A DNA stretch of 64,000 nucleotides from Bostrychus sinensis. Lineage: Eukaryota > Chordata > Actinopteri > Gobiiformes > Eleotridae. Below are positions 33,844-44,144 of the stretch, piece after piece. The number at the start of each line of letters is the position of its first letter. The first letter of the stretch is position 1. Both the position numbers and the translations under genes were made by a program. The stretch lies in the NCBI GenBank assembly GCA_020698575.1, contig CM036244.1, positions 12,996,534 through 13,060,533 of the forward strand. Reading direction: 5' to 3'. The notes beneath the pieces are model-generated. The model worked only from the letters and a program-made list of their open reading frames with translations. It was not told the origin of the DNA and made no database searches.

Positions 33844-34651
33844 CCAAACAACATATTTTTGCTTATTTTGAAGTGGTTACTGCATAGTCACCATCATCTT
33901 TTTGTCCGTAAAACATCTTATTCAGCCCATAGTCCAAGTTCATAAACTAGAATTTCAGTAATAATTAAACAGGACATATGCAGTCTATATTCTTGATGAT
34001 TCCCTACATCTATACAGATTTACAAGAAACACTGAGAAAATGTTGAGTGCACTGAATCCCATACTTCAGTCTCTATTATTTGGTATAAAACTTCACTTTC
34101 TACAGAGATTTTGTGCTGACTAATATCAAGAATCAAAGCTCTGAGATGTGCACACAGTTAAAGCTACAAAGATTGAGAAAATCTCGCCTGCTGCGTCGAC
34201 TCTCCCACCCTTCAGCTCCTCTAATTTGGCTGTGTTTTGCAGAGGCACTAGTAGCATCAATGAGAGATCACTGGAACAATAGCTCATGCCCCTGAGTCGA
34301 ACACTAATACAAGTTTGAGCTGCCTGTGTGTTGAACTTCACTGTTGTTGAGGAGAATTTGTGCAGAGAACAGAATTTACTCTGAAATATTTTTGACCCAA
34401 CCACTGTGTTAAAAATTTGACCGTAGTAAAAGTCATGTTAGTGCATTTTGGAGTGCAAGTTCGCTCATTTTATTCTGGATACTGTTCTCAATTTTTGAGT
34501 TTTCTGGTCAAAACCCCCTTTCTCCGACAAAAGTATATATTTTCTTCTAATAATTCATTTAACACCAATACTAAAAACGCAGTAGTCTTGGCATAAATGT
34601 ACATGGCATCAAACCAAAGTTTAGCACTTACTTTAAACTGACTAAACTGTT
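33844..34651. other. Non-coding, nothing recognised
   Basis: No repeat or gene is recognised. The frames at 34113-34295 and 34126-34404 overlap on opposite strands and lack domains. Confidence 0.5.
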
Positions 34652-34936
34652 AAGTGGCAGAGTGGTTAGCACCCTTGCCAGGAGGTCATAAGTGCAATCA
34701 ATCCTCTCATCCCTCTGTGGAGTCTGCATATCCTCTGTCTGTTACCATGCTTCTCTGGGTACACTTCTTCCATTGTCCAAAGACATGCACGTATTAGGGA
34801 GAAATGATGAATGTAAATACTGTGAATGAATTTTCTGTTTTCTTGTTTTCTGTGTAGGTTTCTATGTCAGCCATTGTCCAGGGTGTACCCCACCTAAGGC
34901 CCATAGTGGATGGGATAGCTTTCAGCAATCTATAAC
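34652..34936 (+). mobile_element. Near full-length tRNA-derived SINE
   Basis: The tRNA-like head AGTGGCAGAGTGGTTAGCAC (A-box region) is followed by the body (GTGGAGTCTGCATATCCTCT, CCAAAGACATGCACG). The L2-type tail (CCAGGGTGTACCCCACCTAA, GGGATAGCTTTCAGC) completes it. The order matches the widespread percomorph tRNA-SINE with a LINE-2 tail. Degraded but complete in outline. Confidence 0.75.
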
Positions 34937-35213
34937 CTTGTTAAAAACACAATTTTGACATTTATCTACATTTCACTTTGCTTCCCCTTTCTCTGCACAG
35001 TTTATTTTTTCTGTTTCTTTATATAAGCAGACATAACCAGTACTGGAATAGACTTTCTCTACACTGATTCAACTGGACATTCAATGTTTACAAGTTGAGT
35101 AGAACCAATGAAGCCAATGAAAGCATCCCATTAGATTAACCAAGCATGGTCATGAAAATCGATCTTTAAAAATCCTAAATACATTTTAAAGTTTGGTTTC
35201 TGCTTCTTCGCAT
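34937..35213. other. Non-coding spacer
   Basis: No gene or repeat is recognised in this AT-rich segment. Confidence 0.5.
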
Positions 35214-35395
35214 CAAGAGGAGCCAGTTGAGGTGGCAGAGACCTCAAGGAAGACCTAGAACATGCTGGAGGGACTATGTCTCACCTTAGAATTTCCCCAG
35301 TAGCTTTGATCAGGAAGTGTCTGGGGTGAAGGAGGTCTGCTGCCTCCATGGCCCCGCCCTTGGAGAAATTATATAAGATGGATGCATGGTTTCTT
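35214..35395 (+). mobile_element. LINE 3' end, second copy
   Basis: AGAGGAGCCAGTTGAGGTGG, ACATGCTGGAGGGACTATGT and GAAGTGTCTGGGGTGAAGGA reproduce the C-terminal tail and 3' UTR of the LINE at 716-1174, in the opposite orientation. It ends with an AGATGGATGCATGG tail. Internal deletions are present. Confidence 0.7.
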
Positions 35396-35397
35396 TC

Positions 35398-35550
35398 AGA
35401 TTACACCATCCTATTCATTTATCTTCTCTCGATTAATTTTGTTAAGGGCAAGAGCCTATCCCAGCTGCTTTGGACTTGAGACGGGGAATGTCCTGGACAA
35501 GGGCCACTTAGTCACAGGGCTGACACTTAGAGACATACACTCAGAAGGGG
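35398..35550 (-). repeat. SINE/L2 tail, reverse
   Basis: GAGCCTATCCCAGCTGCTTT, then GACGGGGAATGTCCTGGACA and CACAGGGCTGACAC, is the reverse complement of the SINE tail seen at 36752-37015. It lies directly behind the LINE tail. Confidence 0.7.
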
Positions 35551-35554
35551 TAGA

Positions 35555-35660
35555 CAATTTCCAAATCTGTACTCGGGTAAAAGTTCTGTCATTACTCAAG
35601 TTGCAGTAAAAATACTCAACAAAAATGGTAATAGTCAAATGTGAAGTTTGCTTACTTGGA
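35555..35660 (+). repeat. AAGTAAAAGTAC-type element fragment
   Basis: CTGTACTCGGGTAAAAGTTC, TACTCAAGTTGCAGTAAAAA and TACTCAACAAAAATGG match the dispersed family at 25505, 42483 and 49910. Confidence 0.55.
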
Positions 35661-36751
35661 AGTGGTAGCACGTCAAAAATACTACTAATACTAGCGCTGT
35701 TACTAGGTTTTTTGATATATTTAGTTACTTAACTTTAGCAACTCATCATTTTCTTTCACTAAGGGTAATACAGCATGATTTTAAGCATACTTGCATGTTT
35801 CTTGATAGTGAGAGGAAGCCACAGTCACACAGCCAGGACAAAATGCATGCTTTCCCTTTAAAGACTCACTCAAAGCATGGATTCCCACATTACGGGATGC
35901 TGAGTTGCATTATTGCACACATCCACGGATCACTCGGTCGTTCGGTGGGAACTTCAGGGTCCATGCTCTCCCACTGATATCACAGTGGTCCTCCCTTAAG
36001 CCTAAACTTGACACAGGCTTACACATGTGCGGACTCACACAGGAAGTTCATACCCCAACCTCAAAAGGGTAGCGTTTGTGATCAGTGGCGAACCTCGGCC
36101 TGATTAAAATGTGACTGACTCCTTGCCTATAGCCTCTCTCTTTTCTCCTCTGTCAGACATTGATTTCCCTGGCCTCATTTAATCCGGGTTCACACAGCTG
36201 AGCATTAATTAGAGATTGAGGGATAGACTCGGAAAGACAACAAGTACAAGACGGTACAGGGAATAGTCAAGGCTGTGGAAATGTAGCTCCATAATTTTGT
36301 TATTTGGTGTCTCTTTTACTTACTTGAGGCATAGATAAGGTTGCAAGGCCAAAATTAACATTATGTTTTGATTTATGAGTCATTCTGATTTCTCTTAATT
36401 GGACTGGAGCAACTGGATAAAGTGGTTCATTGTCAGACTACTGCTGCATGTATACACCGTACCCGATAGGAGAGGCATTTGACTGCACTCGGGTCTAAAC
36501 AGAAAGAACAACATTAGTCCAGTGTTTAGAGACAGACTCACTCACTTTAGATCAACAGAGATACATATTATAGGTCCCTTTGCCACTTGTTTACTTGTTT
36601 TGTTCCATTGCATTTCAAAATGAAAGCTAGACTGCCGACATTTACTACGTTAGGAAAACATTTTTTGAACTTTTTAAAGTTTTATTTAGTAAAGTAAAAG
36701 TGTTTATAAAATTAGACGCATTTATTAGCATTTAGCGCTACAATGTTTTAG
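35661..36751. other. Non-coding, candidate conserved block
   Basis: 35790-36260 is balanced in composition and free of recognised repeats, with CATTAATTAGAG near 36204-36215. No coding exon is recognised. Confidence 0.4.
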
Positions 36752-37015
36752 CATGTCCTCTCCGTGTTACCATGGGTTCTCTCTGGCTTCCTCCCACCGT
36801 CCAAAGACATGCATGTGTTAGGTGAATTGGTGATTCTAAATTGCCCCTAGTGAATGAATGTGAGAGTGAATAATTGTCTGTCTGTGTTCGTCTCTGTGTC
36901 AGCCCTGCAACAAGCTGGCCCCTGTCCAGGGTGTACCCCGCTTACGGCCCGAAGTTACCGGGGTAGGCTCCAGTCACCCGCGACCCCTAACAGGAATAAG
37001 CAGAAGAAAATGAAT
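36752..37015 (+). mobile_element. tRNA-SINE lacking its head
   Basis: CCTCCCACCGTCCAAAGACA, then CTAAATTGCCCCTAGTGAAT, GTGTACCCCGCTTACGGCCC and GGCTCCAGTCACCCGCGACC, ending AGCAGAAGAAAATGAATG. This is the best-kept body and tail of the SINE family here. The tRNA head is missing. Confidence 0.8.
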
Positions 37016-37119
37016 GTGGTAGTGCCACTGGGAAATCCTCAGACCACTGGTTAATTTGAGTAAAAACTAACAATGAGCATAGTTGGAGTGTACTCTTTAT
37101 GTAAATGTAGTGAGTGTGC

Positions 37120-37210
37120 AGTTTGCTCCAGACCCAGGCCAAAAGGAGAGGGTTGTGTCAAGAACGGCATCTGGCATAAAATCTTTGCCAAATGAATGCA
37201 ATTCATCAAT
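37120..37210 (+). repeat. LINE 3' tail fragment
   Basis: GGAGAGGGTTGTGTCAAGAA, CGGCATCTGGCATAAAATC and TTTGCCAAATGAATGCA match the tail at 22770-23345 and 38885-39060. Confidence 0.6.
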
Positions 37211-37895
37211 GTGGCTTCCATACTGGATCAAAGGAGACGGATGGAGGAATAAATTAAGAGGTGAAAGCACTCACCACTTTGCCACATTGCTACTAAGAAA
37301 GATCCTATGTTGGTTGAAAGCAAAGAGCTCTCCAAAGACCTTTGCAAATGGCATCAGTTACAGAAGGATTTCTAAACTTCTGACTGCTTCAGTGAGCTCT
37401 GTTGAGGCATAATCCAGAAATAGAATTTATGTAGCATTTCTGAAGTTCTCTCTTATTGTCCTAAAAATACAGTATCTTTTTAGCCAGAGGGGTCACAAAC
37501 CAGTGTATAATTCACACCAGACCTAAGCAAAAAGAGATGGTGCCTAATTGGGAAACCAGATATTTTATGGAGAATCTGTATTTATGTTATTTATTGTAGC
37601 ATCTTTTATCTTCATATTATACTACTTGTGGTATACCAGATCAACCTATTTGCACTAAATTGAATGTCTAAGGGTTTCTTGACATTTTGTGGCTCAAAGA
37701 TAAAATCTGCGTCATAGTGATGAGAAAATGGTGCTTCAAATTGCTTAGTCAAACCTTTGCTTTGACTTGATGGTGCTTGTAAACTGCACTTGTTTGGATG
37801 TAAGCACCCTATGTTTCTCTCCTCTCTTGTTTTTCTGCTTTTGGATCTCAAACCACTGCGTGTCACTTCAGTCCCTGCTGTAGAGGAGCACTAGG
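37211..37895. other. Non-coding, nothing recognised
   Basis: No gene or secure repeat. The reverse-strand frame at 37612-37866 lacks a domain. Confidence 0.5.
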
Positions 37896-37941
37896 CCTGT
37901 GTGTGTGTGCGTGTGTGTGTTTGTGTGTGTGTGTGTGTGCG
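37896..37941. repeat. (TG)n microsatellite
   Basis: Imperfect TG repeat with GC and TTTG interruptions. It generates a Cys-Val repeat in the frame at 37899-38180, which is not a gene. Confidence 0.9.
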
Positions 37942-38884
37942 TCTTTATGGAAACTCGATTGAAGCGAGTTGAAAGGCTGTGTCTGCCGCTGCTCTGGGGA
38001 AAGAAGGACACGAAGAGCTACTGGCTGCCACTCACCATCTGGAAAAACTCAACTGTGTGCGGCCAAAGGGCTGCCAGTGTGCCTCTGCTCCCATCTACTG
38101 GCCACAGGGAGAACTGCAAAGGTAAAACAGAGTTAATCAGGGAAAGGATCATTCAGATTTTTGACACCTCAGTTTTGTAAACAGGCGAGCCATCTGTCTC
38201 ATTATCTATTTTCATTTATTTCTACATGTCGCAGAGATCCTTTCATTATAACTTGGCACATTTCTGATAATGGATGAATGAATGCTGGATACCGAAGACT
38301 TTGGTGAGTTGGATTTAATCAGCAGACTGGGGCTACGCAAACAAAGTATAGATTAAACAAGGTGCTTCATCAAAAGAAAGTTAATACAGGAAATGTCAAA
38401 ACTACCTCTTAACTCGAGATGGGGTGGTGTTATCATCCTGATCCTGTCCTTGAACCTCTCACATCACTGACTTTTCACTCACAGACCATGTCCAAGTGTC
38501 AAGCGCAAGCTTTCAAACTTCCACGTTCTTGCTTGCACCATAAACTCTAGAAAGCGTGTTGACATCTTCTAATTAATATGCTGTTGCTTTGCCTAAGTTG
38601 CATGAAGTTAGCACTTTTAGCTTCAACTCTATGCTCTGGATATTGCATTTGTGTTACCCATTTCAGTCCCATTGCTTGTGTTTGTGCATTAAAAAAATAA
38701 TATATATCAGCAACATGGAAGGTAAATGCCAAAGATAGCTGTTTAAACCACATAAAGCTGTAATAACATTTTGGTGCAATGGCATTATGGAGTTACCTAA
38801 GTGGCAAACCTGTATGATAAATAGTGACTTTAAAAAAACAAAACAATCTAAAATATGTTGTCCAAAGATGATTATTCCTTAAGA
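37942..38884. other. Non-coding, nothing recognised
   Basis: 37945-38190 has an open frame without a recognisable domain. No splice-consistent exon can be supported. The rest is AT-rich. Confidence 0.45.
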
Positions 38885-39060
38885 TATGCTATACTGGAAA
38901 GGGGTCACAAGCTTTTTGTGCCAGATAAATGGAGGCATCTGAAAGGGCATCTGGCATGAAAAAAGTATGCAAAATGAATATGTCCGCTGCACACTAGGAG
39001 GCAGATGATTTCGCCGACTAGCAAAGAGACTCATTAGATGATGGCCAGCAGGGTTAGTTT
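38885..39060 (+). repeat. LINE 3' tail, uninterrupted copy
   Basis: CAGATAAATGGAGGCATCTG, GGGCATCTGGCATGAAAAAA and CTGCACACTAGGAGGCAGAT run without the hAT insertion seen at 22843-23292. Confidence 0.6.
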
Positions 39061-39354
39061 TTGCCGAACATGAAGAACAGCCACTGTAGACTCAAGTTAA
39101 TTATATTACAGAAACAAGAAATGTGATTAGTTTGTGACTTCAGTGGGGCTTTCTAACAGATTTTTGTAAAGACTGTCAGCAGTACTCTATCTACAAGTTT
39201 CAACAAATTATCTTCACAGGTCTCTCACTAGAATGTCTTCACCATCCCTAAAGCAAAAGAAAAAAACAATCTAGAGCACATGATGCAATTTATATTCCAC
39301 AAATGCAATAAATACATCAAAAGCAGCAGTATTCAATTGTTGTGTTGAAAGGTG
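39061..39354. other. Non-coding spacer
   Basis: No gene or repeat is recognised. Confidence 0.5.
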
Positions 39355-39545
39355 AAGTGGCAACAGTGAATAAATGAGAGAGTGAATGGTTGTTTGTCTG
39401 TCTCTGTGTCAGTCCTGCAACAAGACAGCGACTTTAGGGTGTCCCCCACTTAAGGCCCAAAGTTACTGGACTAGGCTCAGCTACTTGCGATCCCCTAATG
39501 GGAAAGAGTGGAGAAAGATGAATAAATGAAAAAATAAAAAATAAA
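39355..39545 (+). repeat. SINE/L2 tail
   Basis: GGTTGTTTGTCTGTCTCTGT, then CACTTAAGGCCCAAAGTTAC, CTTGCGATCCCCTAATGGG and an AAATAAAT-rich end. Confidence 0.75.
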
Positions 39546-39611
39546 TAAAACTATTCAGGTTCTGTATATTTAATTGAGACTTTGTAGATTTACTGCTGCA
39601 TTGTCAATATA

Positions 39612-39700
39612 CAGTGACACAGTGGGTTAAGCTTCTGCACACCAATCTGTGGGGCCAGTGGTTCAGTCCTCAGGAACAGTTGTTGACACTGATGTTGTGT
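39612..39700 (+). repeat. tRNA-like SINE head of a second family
   Basis: AGTGACACAGTGGGTTAAGC resembles an A-box region, and GTGGTTCAGTCCTC about 45 bp later resembles a B box (GGTTCRANTCC). The downstream 200 bp may belong to its body but match nothing else in the window. Confidence 0.45.
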
Positions 39701-39965
39701 CCTATTCCAAGATACTTTGTCCAAAACATTTTTTATACATTCTGTACCTTTGGAAGAAGATTCAGCGACAAGGGCTCAGTCCATTCTTTACAATTGTAGA
39801 TCTGTAGATACCCAGTTTGAGTTCCAGGACTGGCCACTATACATCTGTAGACCACTGTGACATAGGGCTTCAGCCTTAGTGCATGTCTGCACTCTAAATG
39901 CTACTACTTAAAATGTCATAACACTTCACATGTTGTTCTGTTGTGAATAAAATATTTCTTTAAAC
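39701..39965. other. Non-coding, possible SINE body
   Basis: CCAGTTTGAGTTCCAGGAC near 39811 resembles another B-box-like segment. Otherwise unassigned. Confidence 0.35.
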
Positions 39966-39967
39966 TA

Positions 39968-40418
39968 CTGTATTTTTTAGACTATAAGTCGCTCCGGAGT
40001 ATAAGTTGTATCGGTCAAAATATGCATCATGAAGAGGAAAAAAACATATATAAGTCGCATTTATTTAGAAATTTATTTCACAAAATCCAAGACCAAGAAC
40101 AGACATTTAATTTGGAAAGGCAAGTTACTGATCTACACAATAGCACACAGAACAAGGCTGAATAGGTGTTGATATGTTAACATAACATTAACAGTTATTC
40201 AGCTACACAATAGCATAAAGAACAAACCTGGGAGCCTGAAGAGGCTAAATTAACATAACAAGCCAGCGAGTCCAGCAAGCCTAAAGTGCCTTCTCGCAGC
40301 TGTAGACGGTAATGTTTACTCCTTGGTTCATGTCAGTCAGTCATATATTTTCATATATAAGTCGCAGGACCAGACAAACTATGAAAAAAAAGTGTGACTT
40401 ATAGCCAGGAAAATACTG
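39968..40418. mobile_element. TA-flanked MITE, copy 1
   Basis: It starts CTGTATTTTTTAGACTATAA and ends GTGACTTATAGCCAGGAAAA followed by TACTG, an inverted match. TA lies on both sides (39966-39967, 40419-40420), and the length is 451 bp. The ends resemble a common vertebrate element with ACTATAAGTCGC inside its termini. No transposase. A second, larger copy is at 42826-43367. Confidence 0.75.
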
Positions 40419-41064
40419 TAATTATTCTTTGATATTCCCCTCAGTACAAAGCTCAAGATTCTAGCCATGAAACATTTTAAATACAGAATTTGATATTGAG
40501 TTGTCAGCATAGATAATATTGTCGAGCTCTTTTGATCTGGGAGTTAAATGCATGAAGGCTTTGATCTGCAGAATGGTCTGACAGAAAGTGCACTGAAGCT
40601 GCTCAACAATGTAAATATTAAATAAATAAATATTTACTTTTGCAAATAAAAACACTCAGAGAAAATTATTATTATTATTATCCTGCATTTCTTATATCAA
40701 ACTCAAAATAAGTTTTGACAAAGAAAAATTACACTTTCTTTTAACTTTCTTTTCTTGGAAATAAATTAACAAATAATTCCACATACCTCCTGCAATGTCC
40801 TCACATACTTGACCACAAACCTCTGCTTGGGAAACACTGCTCTAAAATACACAGATGGATCTATATTAATCTTTGCATCACCACAGTAACACAGCTACAT
40901 ATGGCTGCATTGTCCACTCCTACCAGACACACTTGTAAATAAGATTGATTTTGATTTGTGAGGCCCAATTTCGTAGAAGTCTACAAAGTCCAGTTAAGAT
41001 TCCAAGTCTTTTCAAAGACACATTGGCTCCTAGATAAATATTTTATGAATGGACTCAAATGTAA
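40419..41064. other. Non-coding, nothing recognised
   Basis: A short (ATT)n lies at 40665-40681. GCTTGGGAAACACTG at 40827-40841 could be an isolated hAT end. Confidence 0.45.
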
Positions 41065-41290
41065 CAGTGTTTCTCATAGAAAAATGTCAGTGAAGTTGTA
41101 GCCATTGTGTCCCTTCAAATAAATTTCATTTACACAAATGTCCCCAAAAATGTTAACAAACACACTGCCACAAAAGCATCACGATAAATGTGGGTATATC
41201 AAATTATTTTACAAAAGAATTTAGTGAATAGTAGTCAAGATGAAAGAAGCATGTTGCCACCTTTACAATAAAACCATATGGGAAACACTG
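41065..41290. mobile_element. hAT-type MITE of 226 bp
   Basis: It starts CAGTGTTTCTCATAGAAAAA and ends CATATGGGAAACACTG, an inverted pair. No clear 8-bp duplication remains. Confidence 0.65.
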
Positions 41291-41999
41291 CAGACATGTA
41301 TATGATGCAATTTCAAAAAGGTGTTGCATTGTTTTTTTATTAATCCAGTAAAATGTAATTTCTTATACCAGCAAATGAAAGCAGACGTATTTACTCTTTA
41401 AGGTTTTGTTAAAACTTAATTTAATTTTGTCCATTACCATTGGTTAATTTTTATTTCAGTATTAAATTGAAGTAATTTTGACTAAAAAACATAAGTTAAC
41501 TATCATATAGAATTGAGTTGGATTTATCATTAATAATACTTTATTCCAACACAATAATATAAGGAATGTGAGTAATCTTGAAGTGATTATTTGGGTTTGT
41601 ACAAAAGTAATTTAAATGGTTTAATATAACTTAAAATATGGTGCGAGTTGACACAACACAAAAAGTCCGATGCAACCAATCTTTGGATGAAATCAAGACT
41701 TTTTACAGTGTAGACTTTCAGGAGCTGCCATAGACCACAGCCTCACTGAGCTTTGGAGTCTGATATAGAAGCACATTACTGTAAATATCCATGAGATTTA
41801 TGCGTGCATACTGACTTTATTCATAAAGTATACTGCTATATGAAACTTTACTGCCTGCAAACACTTTAAACATAATTGTAAGACATAACACTAAAGTCGT
41901 CTCTCCCTTCTGTCTCAAATAAATCCCCGAACATACAGTGAACCTCATAACCCATAACTACGACGAAGCAATTACGACAATAAAAGAGTTAGCTCTTGT
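41291..41999. other. AT-rich, possible MITE remnant
   Basis: The block ending near 41712 closes with GACTTTTTACAGTGTA, a terminus often seen on fish MITEs. Its left partner was not found. No gene. Confidence 0.4.
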
Positions 42000-42460
42000 C
42001 CTGTTATATGACTTGTAAATAAACCGCTTTAGACGGGGATGATTCTGCTGCACATTTGCGTTCATTACAAGGGGAGTAAATTGTTAAGTGTGGCGTGGCT
42101 GCCTCTGGGCTGGAGCGATGAGCACTTTCACATGGGTTTTCTGGTTGGCAGCAGCTGTCTTCTGCCAATTAAACCCATAGAGAGTTTCTGTGTTGCGTAT
42201 GTGCATATTAATCTCCAAATATATTGCAGACCTAGCTTCACCCCTTTGGGCACATTGTAGACGAGGCTTGGCTGAACCTCCTGCCAGCGTCGATACACTT
42301 TATCCGCTGACGTGGCCCGTGCCAATGCGCCCCGCTACGTCCTGAGCCCCAAACACACAAATTAGACCCGTTCCCAGATTCCCATTTGATGCCATGCAAA
42401 TATGGGACAAGCTGTGTGATGTGGTAAAAGATCCAAGGGAAACAGAGAGCGCAAACTAAA
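42000..42460. other. Candidate conserved non-coding element
   Basis: Balanced composition and no dispersed-repeat similarity within the window. Transcription-factor-like words are present: ATGCAAAT octamer in CCATGCAAATATGG (42392-42405), and TGCCAATTAAACC at 42163-42175. The frames at 42039-42260 and 42128-42325 overlap on opposite strands and show no domain, so this is not read as coding. Confidence 0.4.
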
Positions 42461-42482
42461 TGGACAATTGATGTCATCAGAG

Positions 42483-42740
42483 GTGGAAGAAGTACGCATG
42501 TTCTGCAGTAAAAGTACACATACTTTACAATACTCATGTTGACGTAAAAGTAAGCAACAAAACCATTACTTGAGTACACTCAGAAAGGTACTGAGTATTA
42601 AATTTACCTAAGAAATGCTATTATTATGCTGTTAATACTACTACTAATAATAATAATAATACTGCTGCTACCACTAATATTAATATGATTACCACTGCTA
42701 CAGTTACCTACTATTGCTATTACAGTTACTACTATCAGGA
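42483..42740 (+). repeat. AAGTAAAAGTAC-type element with ACT/AAT tracts
   Basis: GGTGGAAGAAGTACGCATGT, GCAGTAAAAGTACACATACT and CATTACTTGAGTACACTC are followed by irregular ACT/AAT tracts to 42740. This is the same arrangement as at 25505-26130 and 43436-43920. Confidence 0.65.
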
Positions 42741-42780
42741 TAGATTTGATGGGGCCCCGGACATAACCTCTTCAGTAGAG

Positions 42781-42814
<34 letters not shown>
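42781..42814. repeat. Uninterrupted run of 34 C
   Basis: A pure 34-base poly-C (poly-G on the other strand), next to the second TA-flanked MITE copy. It gives poly-Pro or poly-Gly in translation, which is not a gene. Confidence 0.95.
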
Positions 42815-42825
42815 ACTATAGTTAC

Positions 42826-43367
42826 TGGTCACTCCGGAGTATAAGTCACATTGGTCAAAAAATGCTTTAAGAGGAAAAAAAAGGAAAGGAAAAAAAACGT
42901 ATATAAGTCGCATTGAACTATAAGTCGCATTTATTTAGAAATTTATTTCACAAAATCCAAAACCAAGAACAGACATTTAATCTGGAAAGGCAAATTATTC
43001 AGCTACACAATAGCACACAGAACAACAGACTGAATAGGTGTCTGTGGTATGTTAATATAACACTAACAGTTATTTAGCTACACAATAGCATAATGAACAA
43101 ACCTGTGAGGCTGAATAGGCTAAAAGCCAGCGAGTCCAACAAGCAAGTTACCGGTAAGCAAGTTCACCAAGCTCCCGATCTCATTCTACATTACTGAATA
43201 CTACTGACAGTAGTTGTCACAAGACTAGAGCGCCCTCTTGCAGCTGTAGATGGTAATGTTTACTCCTTGGTTCATGTTAGTTTTATATATTTTGATATAT
43301 AAGACTGTAAGTCACGGGACCAGCCAAACTTTGAAAAAAAGTGCAACTTATAGTGCAGAAAATATGG
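42826..43367. mobile_element. TA-flanked MITE, copy 2
   Basis: It matches 39968-40418 through most of its length (CACTCCGGAGTATAAGTC; TTATTTCACAAAATCCAA; CAAGAACAGACATTTAAT; GGTAATGTTTACTCC). It has about 90 bp more near 43150-43230, and GAACTATAAGTCGCAT is duplicated near 42914. The left terminus is replaced by sequence next to the poly-C run. The right end is GCAGAAAATATGG then TA. Confidence 0.75.
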
Positions 43368-43435
43368 TATATATAATTGAACTACAGAATTAGAACTAAT
43401 TTTGGGCCCCCGTGACCCGGGACAAATGTACTGGT

Positions 43436-43570
43436 TGCCCCCCTCTGTCGACTACTGTTATTACTACTACTGCGAATATTACTACACATTTTGCCACTGA
43501 GGTCATAAAGGTACTCAGAAAATACATTTGATACTAAAGTAAATTACTTGAGTAAATGCTGCTCCTGCTG

Positions 43571-43620
<50 letters not shown>

Positions 43621-43621
43621 G

Positions 43622-43673
<52 letters not shown>

Positions 43674-43920
43674 GGCTGCTGCTGTAATATTACTGACTTC
43701 CACTGCTATTGTTATTTACTATTGCATTTACTGTTACTACTAGGACTACCGCTACTACTACACACTTGGCCACTGAGATCAACAAATACTGTATGCTTGC
43801 TTTGACAGATTTTACCATTTTTTAGTAAAAGCAACACTTTCTTTTATGTGGTATTCAAGTAAAAGTATGTTTTTTAAAAAGTACTCAGAAAATTCATTAA
43901 TTGAGTAAACTTATATAGAC
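43436..43920 (+). repeat. AAGTAAAAGTAC-type element around a compound trinucleotide repeat
   Basis: GGTACTCAGAAAATACATTT and TTACTTGAGTAAATGCTG precede the trinucleotide tract at 43571-43684. GGTATTCAAGTAAAAGTATG and AAGTACTCAGAAAATTCATT follow at 43851-43900. Confidence 0.65.
43571..43684. repeat. Compound (CTA)n(CTG)16 repeat
   Basis: About 50 bp of pure CTA is followed at 43625-43672 by 16 uninterrupted CTG units, a CGG interruption and three more CTG. Both strands give homopolymeric amino-acid runs in translation. No exon is supported. Confidence 0.95.
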
Positions 43921-44144
43921 TAGGAACTGTTTGCCTATGTATGCCTTCTTAATTTCTTTTTTTTTTTTTTTTTCTTCCAGCTTTGGACATTGAGAGAAAT
44001 GTAGTTAATTAGCATGAGCATGATTTAGAGACTGGCTTTAGCATATGTGTGAAGTTAATTACAGAGATGTGGCATGGATCTAATTAAATCAGTGAACCTC
44101 AACTCACTGCAGCAACTGGAGCGAGAACGTGTTGGGATCAAATG
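43921..44144. other. Non-coding spacer
   Basis: A T-run lies near 43958-43973. No gene. Confidence 0.5.

Noticed and set aside
37899..38180. Coding exon after the TG repeat
   Set aside because: The frame starts in the microsatellite and the rest has no known domain.
42685..42913. Proline-rich and glycine-rich frames on opposite strands
   Set aside because: Both come from the 34-base poly-C run.
43515..43805. Frames with poly-Ala, poly-Val, poly-Tyr or poly-Cys
   Set aside because: These are translations of the CTA/CTG microsatellite in different frames on both strands.
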